From Deinococcus sp. QL22 (lineage in GTDB: Bacteria; Deinococcota; Deinococci; Deinococcales; Deinococcaceae): 64,000 nucleotides of DNA. The stretch is from contig NZ_CP097155.1 in the NCBI RefSeq assembly GCF_023370075.1, positions 62,001 to 126,000 of the forward strand, written 5' to 3'. The position numbers and the translations under genes were made by a program. Shown here piece by piece: positions 17,523 to 26,912 of this stretch. The notes below the pieces were generated by a model. It ran no database searches, was not told the origin of the DNA, and saw only the letters and a program-made list of their open reading frames with translations. Within the stretch, counting starts at the first letter, position 1. Every line of letters starts with the position of its first letter.

Positions 17523-19066
17523 ACAATCTCCTGAGTTGGGAATCCTTTGCGGCGCTGGTGTTGGGCAGCCTGTTTGGGGCCGTGTTCGGCTCTATTCCCG
17601 GTCTGACCGCAACATTGGCCCTGAGTCTATTTGTACCGCTGGCCTTGTTTCTTGATCCCAGTTTGGTGCTGCCTGCGGTCATCGGCATTTCTACGGCGGC
17701 TATTTTTGCGGGAGACATCGGTTCTATTACGGTCAAGATTCCGGGCACGGCGGCCAGCGCCGCGTACAGCGACGAAATCAACCGCATGGGCAAAGGCAGT
17801 ATCGCGTTTGCCATGGGCGTCGCTACTTTGCCTTCAGCGGTGGGGGCGATGGTCGGCGTGCTGATCTTGATGGCCGGGGCGGGCGTGCTGGCGCAGTTCG
17901 CCAAGCAGTTTTCCAGCTTCGAGTACTTTTGGTTAGCGGTGCTGGGATTGGTGGCCGGTATCTTCGCTACGCAGGGCAAGCTGATCAAGGGGGCGCTGTC
18001 GCTGGGCATCGGCGTCCTGATTTCCACCATCGGCCTTGACCCCACCCTCGGCTTTGCCCGCTTCTCTTTTGGCAATCCGAACTTACTAAGCGGCCTGAAT
18101 TACGTGGTGGCTTTGATCGGTCTGTTTGGCATTGCCGAACTGCTAGAGCAGGCGTACAAAGGCGTGTTGAAAACAGAAGCGGTGGTCACCACCACTGAAC
18201 TGCGTGCCCAACGCCGCAATCTTCAGCACGATTACTGGGTGCGGCCCACCCGCTTGATGCTGCGGGAGAAAGGAGCCATGACCCGCGCTTCTCTGGTAGG
18301 CACGGCGGTCGGCTTTTTGCCAGGAGCAGGCTCAGACTTAGCGGCATGGTTGTCCAGCAGCTTGGAGCGGGTTCGCAGCCGCAAGGCTCACATGACGCCG
18401 GCAGAGGTGGTGCGGCAAGAGGAAGTGGTGGTGCTGGCCGGAACCGCGTCTAACAATGCCGCTGTGGCCGGCGCGTGGATTCCGGCCATGGCGCTCGGCA
18501 TTCCCGGCGATACCCTGACCGCCATCGTGCTGGGCGTGTTCCTGATCGCCGGCATTACCCCCGGCCCACAGCTGTTCACTGAAAACCGGGGCCTCGTGAA
18601 TCAGATCTACTTGGCCTTTGCGGTGTCAAGCGTGGTGCTGATGCCGATTATGGGTTTGCTGGCCGCTTACGGCGCGGGGCATATCACCCGCATCCCCTTT
18701 AAGTTACTGATGGGGTTCATTTTGGGCCTTACGGTGGTGGGAGCTTACGCCATCAACAACAACCCCTTTGATATTTTCGCCATGTTGATTATTGGCCTGT
18801 TCGGCTTTGCCCTTAAACGCGGCGGTTTTCCGCTGGCGCAAGTGGTGTTGGGCTTAGTGCTGGGGCCACTGCTTGAGCAGAATTTCATGGTCAGTGTGAT
18901 TAAAGTGCAGTGGGACTTGGCGAGCTTCTTCAACCGCCCGGTGGCTCTGGTTTTGATGGTGGCGACCGTATTGGTCATCGCCTTCGGCGTGCGGATGCAG
19001 CGGGCCTACACCCGTGATCTGGAAGGCCAGCGCCCCGCAGACCCGGAAAAACTCGAAGCCGTCTGA
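17519..19066 (+). CDS. tctA: Tripartite tricarboxylate transporter large membrane subunit
   Basis: This 515-residue, multi-span protein (about 11-12 hydrophobic segments) forms the transport channel of the TTT system. The two family repeats are seen: VFGSIPGLTATLALSLFVPL near residue 25, and GFLPGAGSDLAAWLSSSLER near residue 265. DIGSITVKIPGTAASAAYSDE and ALGIPGDTLTAIVLGVFLIAGITPGP are also characteristic. It starts with an ATG overlapping the tctB stop. Energy presumably comes from an ion gradient. The hairpin at 19083 likely ends the transcript. Confidence 0.93.
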   Translation: MNNLLSWESFAALVLGSLFGAVFGSIPGLTATLALSLFVPLALFLDPSLVLPAVIGISTAAIFAGDIGSITVKIPGTAASAAYSDEINRMGKGSIAFAMGVATLPSAVGAMVGVLILMAGAGVLAQFAKQFSSFEYFWLAVLGLVAGIFATQGKLIKGALSLGIGVLISTIGLDPTLGFARFSFGNPNLLSGLNYVVALIGLFGIAELLEQAYKGVLKTEAVVTTTELRAQRRNLQHDYWVRPTRLMLREKGAMTRASLVGTAVGFLPGAGSDLAAWLSSSLERVRSRKAHMTPAEVVRQEEVVVLAGTASNNAAVAGAWIPAMALGIPGDTLTAIVLGVFLIAGITPGPQLFTENRGLVNQIYLAFAVSSVVLMPIMGLLAAYGAGHITRIPFKLLMGFILGLTVVGAYAINNNPFDIFAMLIIGLFGFALKRGGFPLAQVVLGLVLGPLLEQNFMVSVIKVQWDLASFFNRPVALVLMVATVLVIAFGVRMQRAYTRDLEGQRPADPEKLEAV

Positions 19067-19082
19067 TCCGTACCCTCCTGTC

Positions 19083-19110
19083 GTGCTCAGCTTTCTCCAG
19101 AGCTGGGCAC
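19083..19110 (+). terminator. Terminator hairpin after tctA
   Basis: GTGCTCAGCT (19083-19092) pairs with AGCTGGGCAC (19101-19110) over 10 bp with one G-T pair, starting 16 bases after the tctA stop. Only a short mixed T tract follows. Confidence 0.5.
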
Positions 19111-19290
19111 GTTCGCTTGAGGGATGAGCGACTGTCTGGAAAGGGGGAATCCAGAAGAAAGCGCGTTCTACTGGGCGAAAGCGGCGAATCTCCGGATCAG
19201 ACAACGGATAAACTCGGGCCGTGACTACTCAAAGGCACTGTTGGGAAACTCGGTTCGTCATGGAAAAGGGCGCAACATAGGGCATGTCAC

Positions 19291-19345
19291 GGCTGTGTTG
19301 CCTTACCTGGCGTCACGGCAGGCTAAGGGCAGTCCGGTGGCCTTG
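19291..19345 (-). mobile_element. Solo end of an IS6-family element
   Basis: GGCTGTGTTGCCTTACC (19291-19307) is the reverse complement of the terminal repeat seen at the IS6-type copies at 36746, 44501 and 51661. The adjoining 35 bases also match the sequence just inside the right end at 36690-36730. No transposase remains. It is a scar of insertion followed by deletion. Confidence 0.6.
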
Positions 19346-19390
19346 CCCATCCAAGCATCTGCAAGACTTGCACTCCACCAGCAGCCGTTG

Positions 19391-19840
19391 ATGGACGCTC
19401 TCGCGGTGTACCTCACCTTTGCCGGTCTGAGCGCGCTCGGTGTGATGATCGCCCACCTGGTGATTCGTAGCCGCCTGCAGTCCCTCAACCGTGTCGAGCG
19501 GCTGACGGCTTGGCCTATCTCGATCCCCTGACGGAGAGCTTCAACCGACGGCGCTCCGATGACGATTACCTCCAAATTCATCCGCCTGCCTTTCTGATCT
19601 GATCTTGCCGGATCTCGATCACTTCAAACGGATCAATGACAACTACGGCCACGAGTTGAGGGATCAAGTTCTGATTCAAACGGTGCAGGCGCTGCGTGAC
19701 CACTTGCGTCCTCTCGACGGCATCGTACCGGTTGGGAGGCGAGGAGTTTGCCATGGTGCTGACACGGTGTGACCCCGATGGCGTGGCGGAGGTGGCCAAC
19801 CGGCTCCGAGTCCAGGTGGAGCAGCGAGTGGCAGAGCAAG
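19391..19840 (+). pseudogene. Broken diguanylate cyclase (GGDEF) gene
   Basis: An ATG at 19391 opens a membrane segment (LAVYLTFAGLSALGVMIAHL), followed by a linker. After at least two frame changes the GGDEF domain appears in pieces. LDHFKRINDNYGHELRDQ (about 19613-19665) corresponds to the Mg/GTP-binding helix of the domain. RLGGEEFAMVLTR (about 19732-19770) is the active-site motif in GGEEF form. The pieces are in order but in different frames, and stops interrupt them. The ancestral protein was a small membrane-anchored c-di-GMP synthase of roughly 170 residues. It is now inactive. Confidence 0.75.
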
Positions 19841-19899
19841 CCGGACAGGTCTTCAAAGCGCTGCGCGAGACCCTGGGCAAGCAGCTGCTGACCGACCTC

Positions 19900-20116
19900 G
19901 CGGAGACCACCCAGCACCGGCAACCTCAGCCGCGAACCCAGGCTCAAACTCACCGTGGACGAAATCCGGAACGTCACGTTGATGGCCCGGTTTGAAGCGG
20001 CTACCAGCAACGACAACATGATCACGCTGGTCGTGCACGGCCTCGACCGCCTGATCGGGGCCGTGAACCTCCCCAAAGTTGTCGTACCCGGCGTGCCTGC
20101 CGGCGAGAAAGTCTGA
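19900..20116 (+). pseudogene. Fragment of an unknown gene, related to the ORF at 57302
   Basis: The frame ending at the TGA at 20114-20116 contains LKLTVDEIRNVTLMARF and then MITLVVHGLDRLIGAV. The second segment recurs almost identically at 57302-57350 (MITLAVHGLDRLIGAV), and the following bases continue to match there (VVVPGVPAGEKV against VVVPSVPAGEKV, the latter in a shifted frame). The two copies derive from one unrecognised gene. Here it is cut by a stop just before the kinase-like fragment at 20120. Confidence 0.5.
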
Positions 20117-20119
20117 GTG

Positions 20120-20430
20120 GTCTTGCACAGTAACCCGGGCTAGGAGTATGTATTCATAGACCCGGCCTCAGGCCGGCTGAGCGGTTTGATTGATTTTGGG
20201 GAGAGTTACTTCAGTCATCCGGTGAATGACCTGCGCCGCTGGTTGGCTCCTCAAGACCGGGCGGCCCTGCTGGAAGGGTATGCCTCAGGTGGTGCGCTGA
20301 GTGAGCGATACCTATCCTCTCGTGATAGCGGGTGGCGTGCGTGCTGGCCGACATGACAGCGATCGCCCGGGCAGTTCCTAGCGCGGATGCAGCGAACGCA
20401 GAGCTCGAGCGGTTGCTGGCCGTGCATTGA
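20120..20430 (+). pseudogene. C-terminal fragment of an aminoglycoside-phosphotransferase-like kinase
   Basis: The reading frame shows VLHSNPG, a stop, then FIDPASGRLSGLIDFGESY. This parallels the catalytic loop (HGDLxxxN/H) and DFG-like metal-binding motif (IDFGD) of APH-family small-molecule kinases. NDLRRWLAPQDRAALLEGYASGG follows. After a second frame change the C-terminal helix reads VLADMTAIARAVPSADAANAELERLL and stops at 20430. An internal TAG, the frameshift and the missing N-terminal lobe make it non-functional. The family call rests on these motifs only. Confidence 0.65.
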
Positions 20431-20575
20431 CGGAGTGCGTGCTAGCAACAGGCAGGCCAAAGAGCGCAGCGGCCGTTGAGGTGAAGGCAAGCACAGCCGC
20501 CTGGGATACGCCTTGCACTCAGTCAGCTTCCCGTTGGTTCGGTTTTTGTAATTAGGGGTCTAGAACAGCATTTTC

Positions 20576-23239
20576 CTAGAGGATTGGGATCTCGGAATCG
20601 CGTCCCTTCTGGGCCCGCTGGCGGGCCTTGTCGGCATATAACCGCTCATCGGCCACGTGCAGCAAAGCCGTCAGGTTTTCAGCATCGGGGGGCACTGCGG
20701 CTGCGCCGATACTGATGGTGACCCCTGGAAAGCGGGGTGCGGCCGCCCGTTCGACCGCCACGCGGGCCTGGCCAACGAGGGCACGGAGAGAAGTCACTTC
20801 TCTGCCTGTGCGCACCACGGCGAATTCGTCGCCCCCCAGCCGAAAGGCGGCTCCCGGAAACGCCTGATCCAGTGCCCGGGCTACCAAGCACAGCAGTTCG
20901 TCACCGGCCGGATGGCCCAGCGTGTCGTTCACCTGCTTGAAGCCGTTCAGATCAAAGAGCAGCAGCCCGGCGCCTGTCGATCCCGCACCCAGGGCCGCCT
21001 CCAGATGTGCTGTGAAGGCCCGGCGATTGGGTAGCGCGGTCAGGGCGTCGGTTCGGGCCAGCTGCTGGAGTGACGCTTCGTATGCTGCGCGCTCCCGCGC
21101 ACTGCTCAAGGTGCGGGCCGCTGCTGCGAGCAACGAGCGCTCCCGGGGGGTGAAGGGCGCTCCTGGGCAGGTGCGCACAACGGTGAGCACGGTATCGGCC
21201 GGGCCGCCGCGGAGCGGCAGGAAGGCGATGGACTGGACGTTCAGCTGGATCAGCGCTGGATTGCCCTCGGGATACGAAGCATAGTCGTCGATAAACAGGT
21301 TCTCCTGCGTCTCAAGTGCACGCCATACCAGCCCCTGATCAGGGGGGAGCTGCACGTTCTTTGGCACTTTAGGCGCTGGTCGCAGCGCCTGGCTTTGCCA
21401 CAGGAGTTCACTCTGAATCAGGCCCTCCCTGAGCTGCATCAGGCCGCCCCAATCGAACTTCAGGGCGGGGGTGAGGGCGCCGAGCACCGAGCGGGTCAAG
21501 ACACGGAATTCCTGCGGCACCTCCGAGAGTTGGGAGAGGGTGAGCAGCGTTTCGGTGTCCTGCAGCGTGTCGGTGAGTTGCTGTGTGCGGGCCTGCAACT
21601 TCCCCTCAAAGCGCTCTTCCGCAGCCTGGGCAGCCGGGCGCAGGGCTCCGTCGCGCAGCACAGCTGACAGGTCAAGCGTCAAGAAGGCTTCCACTACCGC
21701 GGGTTCAAACCGGTGCCCGGCCTGCGCCCGCAGTTCTGCATAGGCGCTTTCGCGACTCCAGGCCGCCTTATAAGGGCGCTCGCTAGTGAGCACGTCGTAC
21801 GCGTCGCAGACCGCAAAGACGCGGGCCAGCCGGGGAATGGCTTCGCCCACCAGGCCGTAGGGATAGCCGCCGCCCACCCAACGCTCGTGGTGGTGGCGGA
21901 TAATCTGCAGCGCGTCACTGGACAGGTGCGGCAGCCGGGTCGCCAGCGCGTGGCCCCGCGGGGCATGCGACTGCATCACTGTCCATTCCTCAGGCGTGAG
22001 TTTTCCCGGCTTCAGCAAGATCTGGTCGGGTACAGCCAGCTTGCCCAGATCATGCAGGTAGGCCCCCTCTACCAGGCTGTCGAGCTCGGCCGGGCTGAGG
22101 TTCAGCGCCACTCCCAAGGCGTAGGCAAACTTTACCACCCGCTCAGTGTGGCCGGCAGTCTCGAAGTCGCGCGCTTCCAAGGCCGTGCCCAGGCTCAGCA
22201 ACCCGCCCTCGAAGGTGGCCCGCACATCCCGGGTGCGCTCGTGAACCCGCGCCTCCAGGGTGGCGTTCAGAGTCTGCAGCGACTGCCGAAGCCGGGCGGC
22301 TTCTATCCAGGCCAGGGTCTGCCGAACCGACACCAGCAGCATCGTCAGCAGCACAGCACCCAATGCCAGGGGTTCAATGCCCACCGGGCCGTTGTGACTC
22401 CAAATCAGCAGCCCAATGGTGCTCAGCGCCGCCGCGTAGGGCAGGCTGAAGCACACTGCGGGCGCCAAGCGCTTCCAGCGCACTGACTGCGTCCCAGTAC
22501 GGGAGTGCACGGCCATGACGCACAGCACGCTGGCTAGGGGCCAGAACAGATCCGCTGGATGGCCGGTGAAGTAGGCGTCTTGAGCAGTCAGAACGGCGAA
22601 GATCAGGTCACCGCACGCGTAACTGGCCACCGCCGCCGCCAGCCAGCGCAGGTACAGGGGAGGCGAGGTTTGCAAGGCGATGCCCACGATCAGAGTCAAC
22701 AGCAACAGGTCAAACAGGGGATAAAGCGCCGCGATGACGCGCGTTACCAACGCCCCATCGTCCAGCAGGGCCGGAGCAATTAGCCAGACCCACAACCAGC
22801 TTCCGGCAGCGACCAAGAAGACCAGCAGGTCAAGGGTGAGTCGCCAGCCCACCAGACGGTTCAACGGGCTCCGGGGGAAACCCCACACGGCTAGGGTGAA
22901 CAACGGCGCGACCAGCAGGTAACTGATGTCAGCAAGTGAGGGAAAAGGCGGAGTGTCGGTGAACAGTTCCAACCCAGTCCAAATAACCGTCCCACAGATG
23001 TAGGCCAGCACGCTTCCGGCCACCGCCCACCAACCGGGGCGCTCCTCGACCGGGCGATGCTGGATTCTACGTACGATCAAGACCAGGGCCAGCACAGAGA
23101 TGAGCAGCGGCCACAGGTTCCCCAGTCCTGCCCGCCAAGCCGGGGATCCGGCTCCAGGCAGCAACCACACCAAGTAACCGCCAAAGATCAACAGCAAGAC
23201 CAGCACAGACGGGGACAGGGCGGAACGTCGGAGCAACAT
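20576..23239 (-). CDS. Membrane sensor with HD-GYP, GAF and GGDEF domains
   Basis: This 887-residue protein is predicted to make and degrade c-di-GMP. Residues 1-310 contain about nine hydrophobic segments, an integral sensory domain. A short coiled coil leads to an HD-GYP phosphodiesterase (about 345-505) with HTERVV, YLHDLGKLAVPDQILL, HHHERWVGGGYPYGL and CDAYDVLTSERPYK, so both HD and GYP are intact. A GAF-like region follows (about 540-700), then a GGDEF domain (about 710-880) with DLNGFKQVNDTLGHPAGDELL and the intact motif RLGGDEFAVV. The start is the ATG at 23239, with GGAGG 8 bases upstream; a TTG five codons earlier overlaps that site. It stands alone, convergent with the debris at 19.3-20.4 kb. 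Confidence 0.93.
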   Translation of the reverse strand: MLLRRSALSPSVLVLLLIFGGYLVWLLPGAGSPAWRAGLGNLWPLLISVLALVLIVRRIQHRPVEERPGWWAVAGSVLAYICGTVIWTGLELFTDTPPFPSLADISYLLVAPLFTLAVWGFPRSPLNRLVGWRLTLDLLVFLVAAGSWLWVWLIAPALLDDGALVTRVIAALYPLFDLLLLTLIVGIALQTSPPLYLRWLAAAVASYACGDLIFAVLTAQDAYFTGHPADLFWPLASVLCVMAVHSRTGTQSVRWKRLAPAVCFSLPYAAALSTIGLLIWSHNGPVGIEPLALGAVLLTMLLVSVRQTLAWIEAARLRQSLQTLNATLEARVHERTRDVRATFEGGLLSLGTALEARDFETAGHTERVVKFAYALGVALNLSPAELDSLVEGAYLHDLGKLAVPDQILLKPGKLTPEEWTVMQSHAPRGHALATRLPHLSSDALQIIRHHHERWVGGGYPYGLVGEAIPRLARVFAVCDAYDVLTSERPYKAAWSRESAYAELRAQAGHRFEPAVVEAFLTLDLSAVLRDGALRPAAQAAEERFEGKLQARTQQLTDTLQDTETLLTLSQLSEVPQEFRVLTRSVLGALTPALKFDWGGLMQLREGLIQSELLWQSQALRPAPKVPKNVQLPPDQGLVWRALETQENLFIDDYASYPEGNPALIQLNVQSIAFLPLRGGPADTVLTVVRTCPGAPFTPRERSLLAAAARTLSSARERAAYEASLQQLARTDALTALPNRRAFTAHLEAALGAGSTGAGLLLFDLNGFKQVNDTLGHPAGDELLCLVARALDQAFPGAAFRLGGDEFAVVRTGREVTSLRALVGQARVAVERAAAPRFPGVTISIGAAAVPPDAENLTALLHVADERLYADKARQRAQKGRDSEIPIL

Positions 23240-23599
23240 AGCGTCTTCCTCCAAGGTGGACTTCCAGTGTATGTGTGCAGCCCTTCTCTACTCTTACAGT
23301 CAGCCATTGTGGGTGGTAGAGCTCAACATGAGCATCACCAGGGTTAAACCCCACCCAGCTGATTCAGAGCTTGGCGGCCGCTAAGTAAGCAGCATCCATG
23401 GTTTAGACCTGGCAGATGGGTGGGCCTCGTCTCAGGATTGAGATTGCGTCAAAGTAAGATGACCAATGACGCAAGATCGAACTGAGTGAGGCGTTTCATT
23501 GGAGTAACCCTCATAAACTGGACGGCGTGAAGTAGAGACGAAGGCTCGTCATCCCATGTGCTGATTTGTCAGGCTGAACAACGAGGAGGCATTATGAAA
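23240..23599. other. Intergenic region, no gene seen
   Basis: About 360 bases lie between the HD-GYP/GGDEF gene and the IS3 remnant. Apart from the ribosome-binding site of the downstream minus-strand gene I see no coding sequence or strong hairpin. Confidence 0.4.
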
Positions 23600-23797
23600 T
23601 AAAAGCTTCCCCGCCCTCAGAACGCCGGGCGGCCGGCGGCCGTTTGGGTGTCTTGTTGCTGCTTCCACCGGACGACGTGGTGAGGGGAAACGCTCAAGTC
23701 GCGGGCAATCTGGGCGCACCTCATTACTGGTCGTGCGAAACTACCGAACAGCGTCGTGTTTGAACTCAGGGGTGAATTTCTGCTTGGGTACGGACAT
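23600..23797 (-). pseudogene. IS3-family transposase OrfA remnant
   Basis: Read on the minus strand from the ATG at 23797 (GGAGG just upstream), the protein begins MSVPKQKFTPEFKHDAVR, the usual opening of an IS3-type OrfA helix-turn-helix protein. A TAG follows. The rest is recoverable only by changing frame: a segment equivalent to VRTTSNEVAQIARDLSVSP and then HHVVRWKQQQDTQT. The element is cut at about 23600, and no OrfB is present. Confidence 0.7.
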
Positions 23798-23962
23798 GTA
23801 TTCCTCCAGTGCGGATCACACTGAACTTACTTGACCAACATCACTGCTGGGCCAGCAGAGGAGCGTGCGACATGACCAAGCGCTGAAAACGTTGCGAAGT
23901 GCTAGAAATCCCTCGTGTAAGGAGTGTGGACTCTTTTACCTGCACTTAGCCGTACTTATGTC

Positions 23963-24655
23963 TTACCGATGCAAACCCACAGAAGAAGTGGCGAATTCAG
24001 GGTGTCCAGCTTCAATCAACGCTTGATCTCGAATGCGGCACGAATCGCACACGCCGCAGGGCTCGGCACCGCCCTGATAGCAACTCCAAGTGAGCTCAAT
24101 GGGCACGCCCAAATCTAAGGCCGCTTGAACAATGGCTGTTTTGGTCAGGTGAATCAAGGGTGCGGTCAGGACGGCGCCGTGTCCTTCCACGCCTGCTTTC
24201 GATGCCAAGTCCGCCAAGGTCTGAAAAGCCGCGAGGTACTCGGGACGGCAGTCCGGGTAGCCGCTGTAATCCACGGCATTGATCCCGAGGTAAATGCGCT
24301 CGGCACCAATGGCTTCGGCCAGACTCAGACCCACGGCAATGAACACGGTGTTGCGTCCTGGGACATAGGTCACTGGAATGACACCATCCTCGGTGCCTTC
24401 AGTGGGAACGGCCAGCGTGTCGTCGGTCAGGGCACTGCCCCCAAAGGAGCCGATGTTGATGTCTATGACTCGGTGCTGTGCACCGAAATGCTGAGCGATC
24501 TGGGCAGCGCGGTCGAGTTCTATCGTGTGGCGCTGGCCGTAGCGGAATGACAGGGCCGTGCAGGCGAAGCCGTCCCGAACAGCCATGGCCAGGGTGGTGC
24601 TGGAATCCAGGCCGCCAGACAGAAGGACGACGGCGCGTTTCATGGGAGTAGTCAT
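23963..24655 (-). CDS. queC: 7-cyano-7-deazaguanine synthase
   Basis: This 230-residue ATP-dependent enzyme converts 7-carboxy-7-deazaguanine to preQ0. The PP-loop [16 protein letters not shown] is near the N-terminus. The zinc-binding cysteines are in [21 protein letters not shown] (about 185-205), and [20 protein letters not shown] is typical of the family. The start is the ATG at 24655 with GAGAGG 5 bases upstream; an in-frame ATG four codons later is an alternative. It is the last gene of queFDEC, 9 bases after queE. Confidence 0.95.
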   Translation of the reverse strand: MTTPMKRAVVLLSGGLDSSTTLAMAVRDGFACTALSFRYGQRHTIELDRAAQIAQHFGAQHRVIDINIGSFGGSALTDDTLAVPTEGTEDGVIPVTYVPGRNTVFIAVGLSLAEAIGAERIYLGINAVDYSGYPDCRPEYLAAFQTLADLASKAGVEGHGAVLTAPLIHLTKTAIVQAALDLGVPIELTWSCYQGGAEPCGVCDSCRIRDQALIEAGHPEFATSSVGLHR

Positions 24656-24664
24656 GAAGTCCTC

Positions 24665-25357
24665 TCAGTATCCCAGTTGGGCATTGCCGCCCAATGGAAT
24701 GAGTCGCTTGTCGCTGTGTACGTCGAGGTCATCGGCGCGGTAGAGCTTGTGCATCTGGTAGCCCGCCCGCAGGCGGGGATTGGCTTTGACGGCGTCCGTG
24801 ATGGCGTTGAGCACGCCCATGTCTCGCTCGCGTGCCTTGCTCCATTCTGGGTGGAGCCAGATCACGGCGTCTTCCCGCAGGCCGGTCAACGTGTCCAGCC
24901 CAGCCGCAATATCGGCGGGGTCGTGCACGATGATTTTGACCTCACTGGCCTGGGCAACCACACTGGCCTCCGGCCACTGGCCAAAGGGCTTGGGCGACAA
25001 GGTGACCCAGTCAATGTCGCCGCGCAATGGGGCAATTCCGCTGGTTTCTAGGTGCACCCGGCGGCCCAGGGCATGCAGGGCGTCCACCAGGGGGGCGAGA
25101 TCGAACAGGATGGGTTCCCCACCCGTGATGACCACGACCGCCCCGTCAGGACTGTCTTGCCGGACGACCTCGGCCAAGTCGGTGTCGCTCATCAGGGTTA
25201 CGCCTGCCGGACGGTAGTCCTTGTGCCAGGTGCCCGCACTGTCACACCAGGGACAGGCCTGTGGGCAACCATAGAGCCGAATGAAGTAGGCGGCGCGGCC
25301 CAAGTGCACGCCTTCTCCTTGCCAGGTGTAGAAGCGCTCATAGACGGGATATTTCAT
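24665..25357 (-). CDS. queE: 7-carboxy-7-deazaguanine synthase
   Basis: This 230-residue radical SAM enzyme contracts 6-carboxytetrahydropterin to the deazaguanine ring. The cluster motif is CPQACPWC (C-x3-C-x2-C), preceded by WQGEGVHLGRAAYFIRLYGC. VVITGGEPILFDLAPL is the glycine-rich SAM-binding strand, and VHLETSGIAPLRGDIDWVTLSPKP is conserved in QueE. The start ATG at 25357 overlaps the queD stop (ATGA); a GTG five codons upstream is inside queD. Confidence 0.95.
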   Translation of the reverse strand: MKYPVYERFYTWQGEGVHLGRAAYFIRLYGCPQACPWCDSAGTWHKDYRPAGVTLMSDTDLAEVVRQDSPDGAVVVITGGEPILFDLAPLVDALHALGRRVHLETSGIAPLRGDIDWVTLSPKPFGQWPEASVVAQASEVKIIVHDPADIAAGLDTLTGLREDAVIWLHPEWSKARERDMGVLNAITDAVKANPRLRAGYQMHKLYRADDLDVHSDKRLIPLGGNAQLGY

Positions 25358-25764
25358 TCCCAGTACTCGCACGAAGAGTCAGGCGTTTCCCAGAGGGTGA
25401 CCCTCAGCCGCAGGTCGTCCCCATCATCGCCGTCCGGCAGATCGGCGCGCACACGTTCCAAGGTCTTGCGGTGCAAGTAGGCTACGATCACTTCTGCCGT
25501 CGTGTCATCCCCCAGGTCGGGCAAATCGTTGAGGTAGGCGTGATCTAAGCCGCCCTGGTCAACGTCTTTTTTGGCCCATTTGAGCGTCTTGAAGTCGGCC
25601 ACCATGATGTGCCGTTTCACGTGAGCACTGGGGCGCAATTGCTCAGAGGTCAGGGCCATGCGCACGCGGTAGGTGTGGCCGTGGAGGCGACCACACGGGC
25701 CGTCATAGCCGGTGATGACGTGAGCCGAATCAAAGGTAAATTCGGTCGTCAGGGTCCAAGGCAT
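25354..25764 (-). CDS. queD: 6-carboxy-5,6,7,8-tetrahydropterin synthase
   Basis: This 136-residue enzyme of the PTPS/QueD family turns dihydroneopterin triphosphate into 6-carboxytetrahydropterin. The zinc histidines are in FTFDSAHVI and GRLHGHTYRV, and the catalytic Cys is in GPCGRLHGH. The segment DHAYLNDLPDLGDDTTAEVIVAY holds the conserved DH, L(N)D and pterin-anchoring region; the anchoring Glu follows near the C-terminus (TLWETPDSS). The ATG at 25764 shares one base with the TGA of queF (TGATG). Longer in-frame starts lie within queF. Confidence 0.94.
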   Translation of the reverse strand: MPWTLTTEFTFDSAHVITGYDGPCGRLHGHTYRVRMALTSEQLRPSAHVKRHIMVADFKTLKWAKKDVDQGGLDHAYLNDLPDLGDDTTAEVIVAYLHRKTLERVRADLPDGDDGDDLRLRVTLWETPDSSCEYWE

Positions 25765-26228
25765 CAGGGCGCTGCACTCGGGGACAAATACTTCGCTGTG
25801 CAGATGGTATTGATCCCGCCCCGCATCCCGTAATCGCAACGAACTTCCAGGCTGAGGGGATTAAGGAGGGCCACCAGACCAGCCAAGACCCGCCGCGTTG
25901 CATGCTCGTGGTAAATGCCCACAAAACGGTAGCTCGTCAGGTAGTATTTCAGACTTTTCAGTTCGACGCAGGTGTCGCGCGGGTGATAGCGGATTTCCAA
26001 GCGGCCAAAGTCAGGCAGGCCACTCCAGGGACAGACTGGGCTAAACTCATCGGTGATGATCTCGATCTGCATGGGCTCCCCGGGGTAACGCACGGGGTCG
26101 TCTTCCCGCAGGTGGGGAAAAGTACCGAGGACAGCCACATCAATTGCGTCGAGACCTTGCACGTCGTAGCGGCGGTCAAAACCAGGGTTTTGGGGACCAC
26201 AATCAGTCCCAGGAATTGCATTCGTCAT
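25764..26228 (-). CDS. queF: NADPH-dependent 7-cyano-7-deazaguanine reductase
   Basis: This 154-residue enzyme reduces preQ0 to preQ1, the base inserted into tRNA. It is the short (unimodular) form of the tunnelling-fold family. The catalytic Cys is in EFSPVCPWSGLPDFG, and the QueF motif ELKSLKYYLTSYR follows about 30 residues later. The start is the ATG at 26228 with AGGGAGA upstream. It is first in the queF-queD-queE-queC operon. FolE, which supplies the first step, is not in the window. Confidence 0.95.
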   Translation of the reverse strand: MTNAIPGTDCGPQNPGFDRRYDVQGLDAIDVAVLGTFPHLREDDPVRYPGEPMQIEIITDEFSPVCPWSGLPDFGRLEIRYHPRDTCVELKSLKYYLTSYRFVGIYHEHATRRVLAGLVALLNPLSLEVRCDYGMRGGINTICTAKYLSPSAAP

Positions 26229-26342
26229 TGTGTTCTCCCTGACGACCACGGGCTGGACACCGCATGGCCGGGATGACAGCACAGGTCATCCTTGTTGGGA
26301 GGTTGTCTCCTGCGGCAAAGCGCTTGGGACAAGCTCGGGGGC

Positions 26343-26371
26343 ATTATGGGGATTGAGGTGCCATGCGGCAA
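26343..26371 (-). promoter_or_regulatory. Predicted promoter of the queFDEC operon
   Basis: On the minus strand TTGCCG (26371-26366) and CATAAT (26348-26343) are 17 bases apart. This gives a leader of roughly 108 bases before queF. The leader contains a small hairpin (GGAG...CTCC) but no convincing preQ1 riboswitch. Confidence 0.45.
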
Positions 26372-26615
26372 GGCCAGAGACTCAGTCTTTGGAGCTCATT
26401 TCTGATAGGAGAAGAGTGCGCGTTGTCCCGTACAGAACCCGCTACGTTTCCAGCGCTTGCTCCGGGTCCCGTCAGCACGTGGGTTCGTAGCACAACCCTA
26501 ACCCTGTGGACAAGGGGTGGACTGGGATAGTCTCCACCACGACACGTTGATCAGCCTGCTTGAATGACCTGCGAGCAACGGTACGCCAGCGATCACGGCT
26601 TTCGCGTGCTAGATC
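26372..26615. other. Intergenic region upstream of the que operon
   Basis: No gene or strong structure was recognised between the que promoter and the transposase-like fragment at 26616. Confidence 0.3.
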
Positions 26616-26912
26616 GTGTATGAAAGGTTGCCAAGGGGTGGGTTGAGCCCGCTTCCACCGCAGAGTCTTCTGGACTCGGGAAGCAGGTTCAGACTGCTCA
26701 TCTCAATCCCTGGTGTCGGGAAGTTGACGGCCTGCTACGTCCTGAGAGAGACAAGCCTGCTTCAAAAAATTCAGGAGTTGGGGGCTGATGGGCCGCATGC
26801 GGAGGTCTCTCGCCTGCTCGGCGACAATCCGGGGCGGTCACGGGATACTGCCGCATCTCGACAGTTGGGACTCCTTGCTTTAGACACGTACTCAAAGAGC
26901 ATGGGCTATTGA
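26616..26912 (+). pseudogene. Possible IS110-type transposase fragment
   Basis: A 98-residue frame includes FRLLISIPGVGKLTACYVLRE. This resembles the helix-hairpin-helix near the C-terminal half of IS110-family transposases, usually preceded by a short linker helix as here. The expected downstream GTSVRG/KTGN segment is not in the same frame, and the remaining sequence to 27110 is not clearly related. The same hairpin occurs in DNA-repair proteins, so the call is tentative. If correct, it is a decayed remnant between the que and rib operons. Confidence 0.4.

Noticed and set aside
26229..26342. Possible preQ1 riboswitch in the queF leader
   Set aside because: A small GGAG/CTCC hairpin followed by CAACAAGG is present, but the conserved core and A-rich pseudoknot of the preQ1-I class do not fit, and the larger class II layout is absent.
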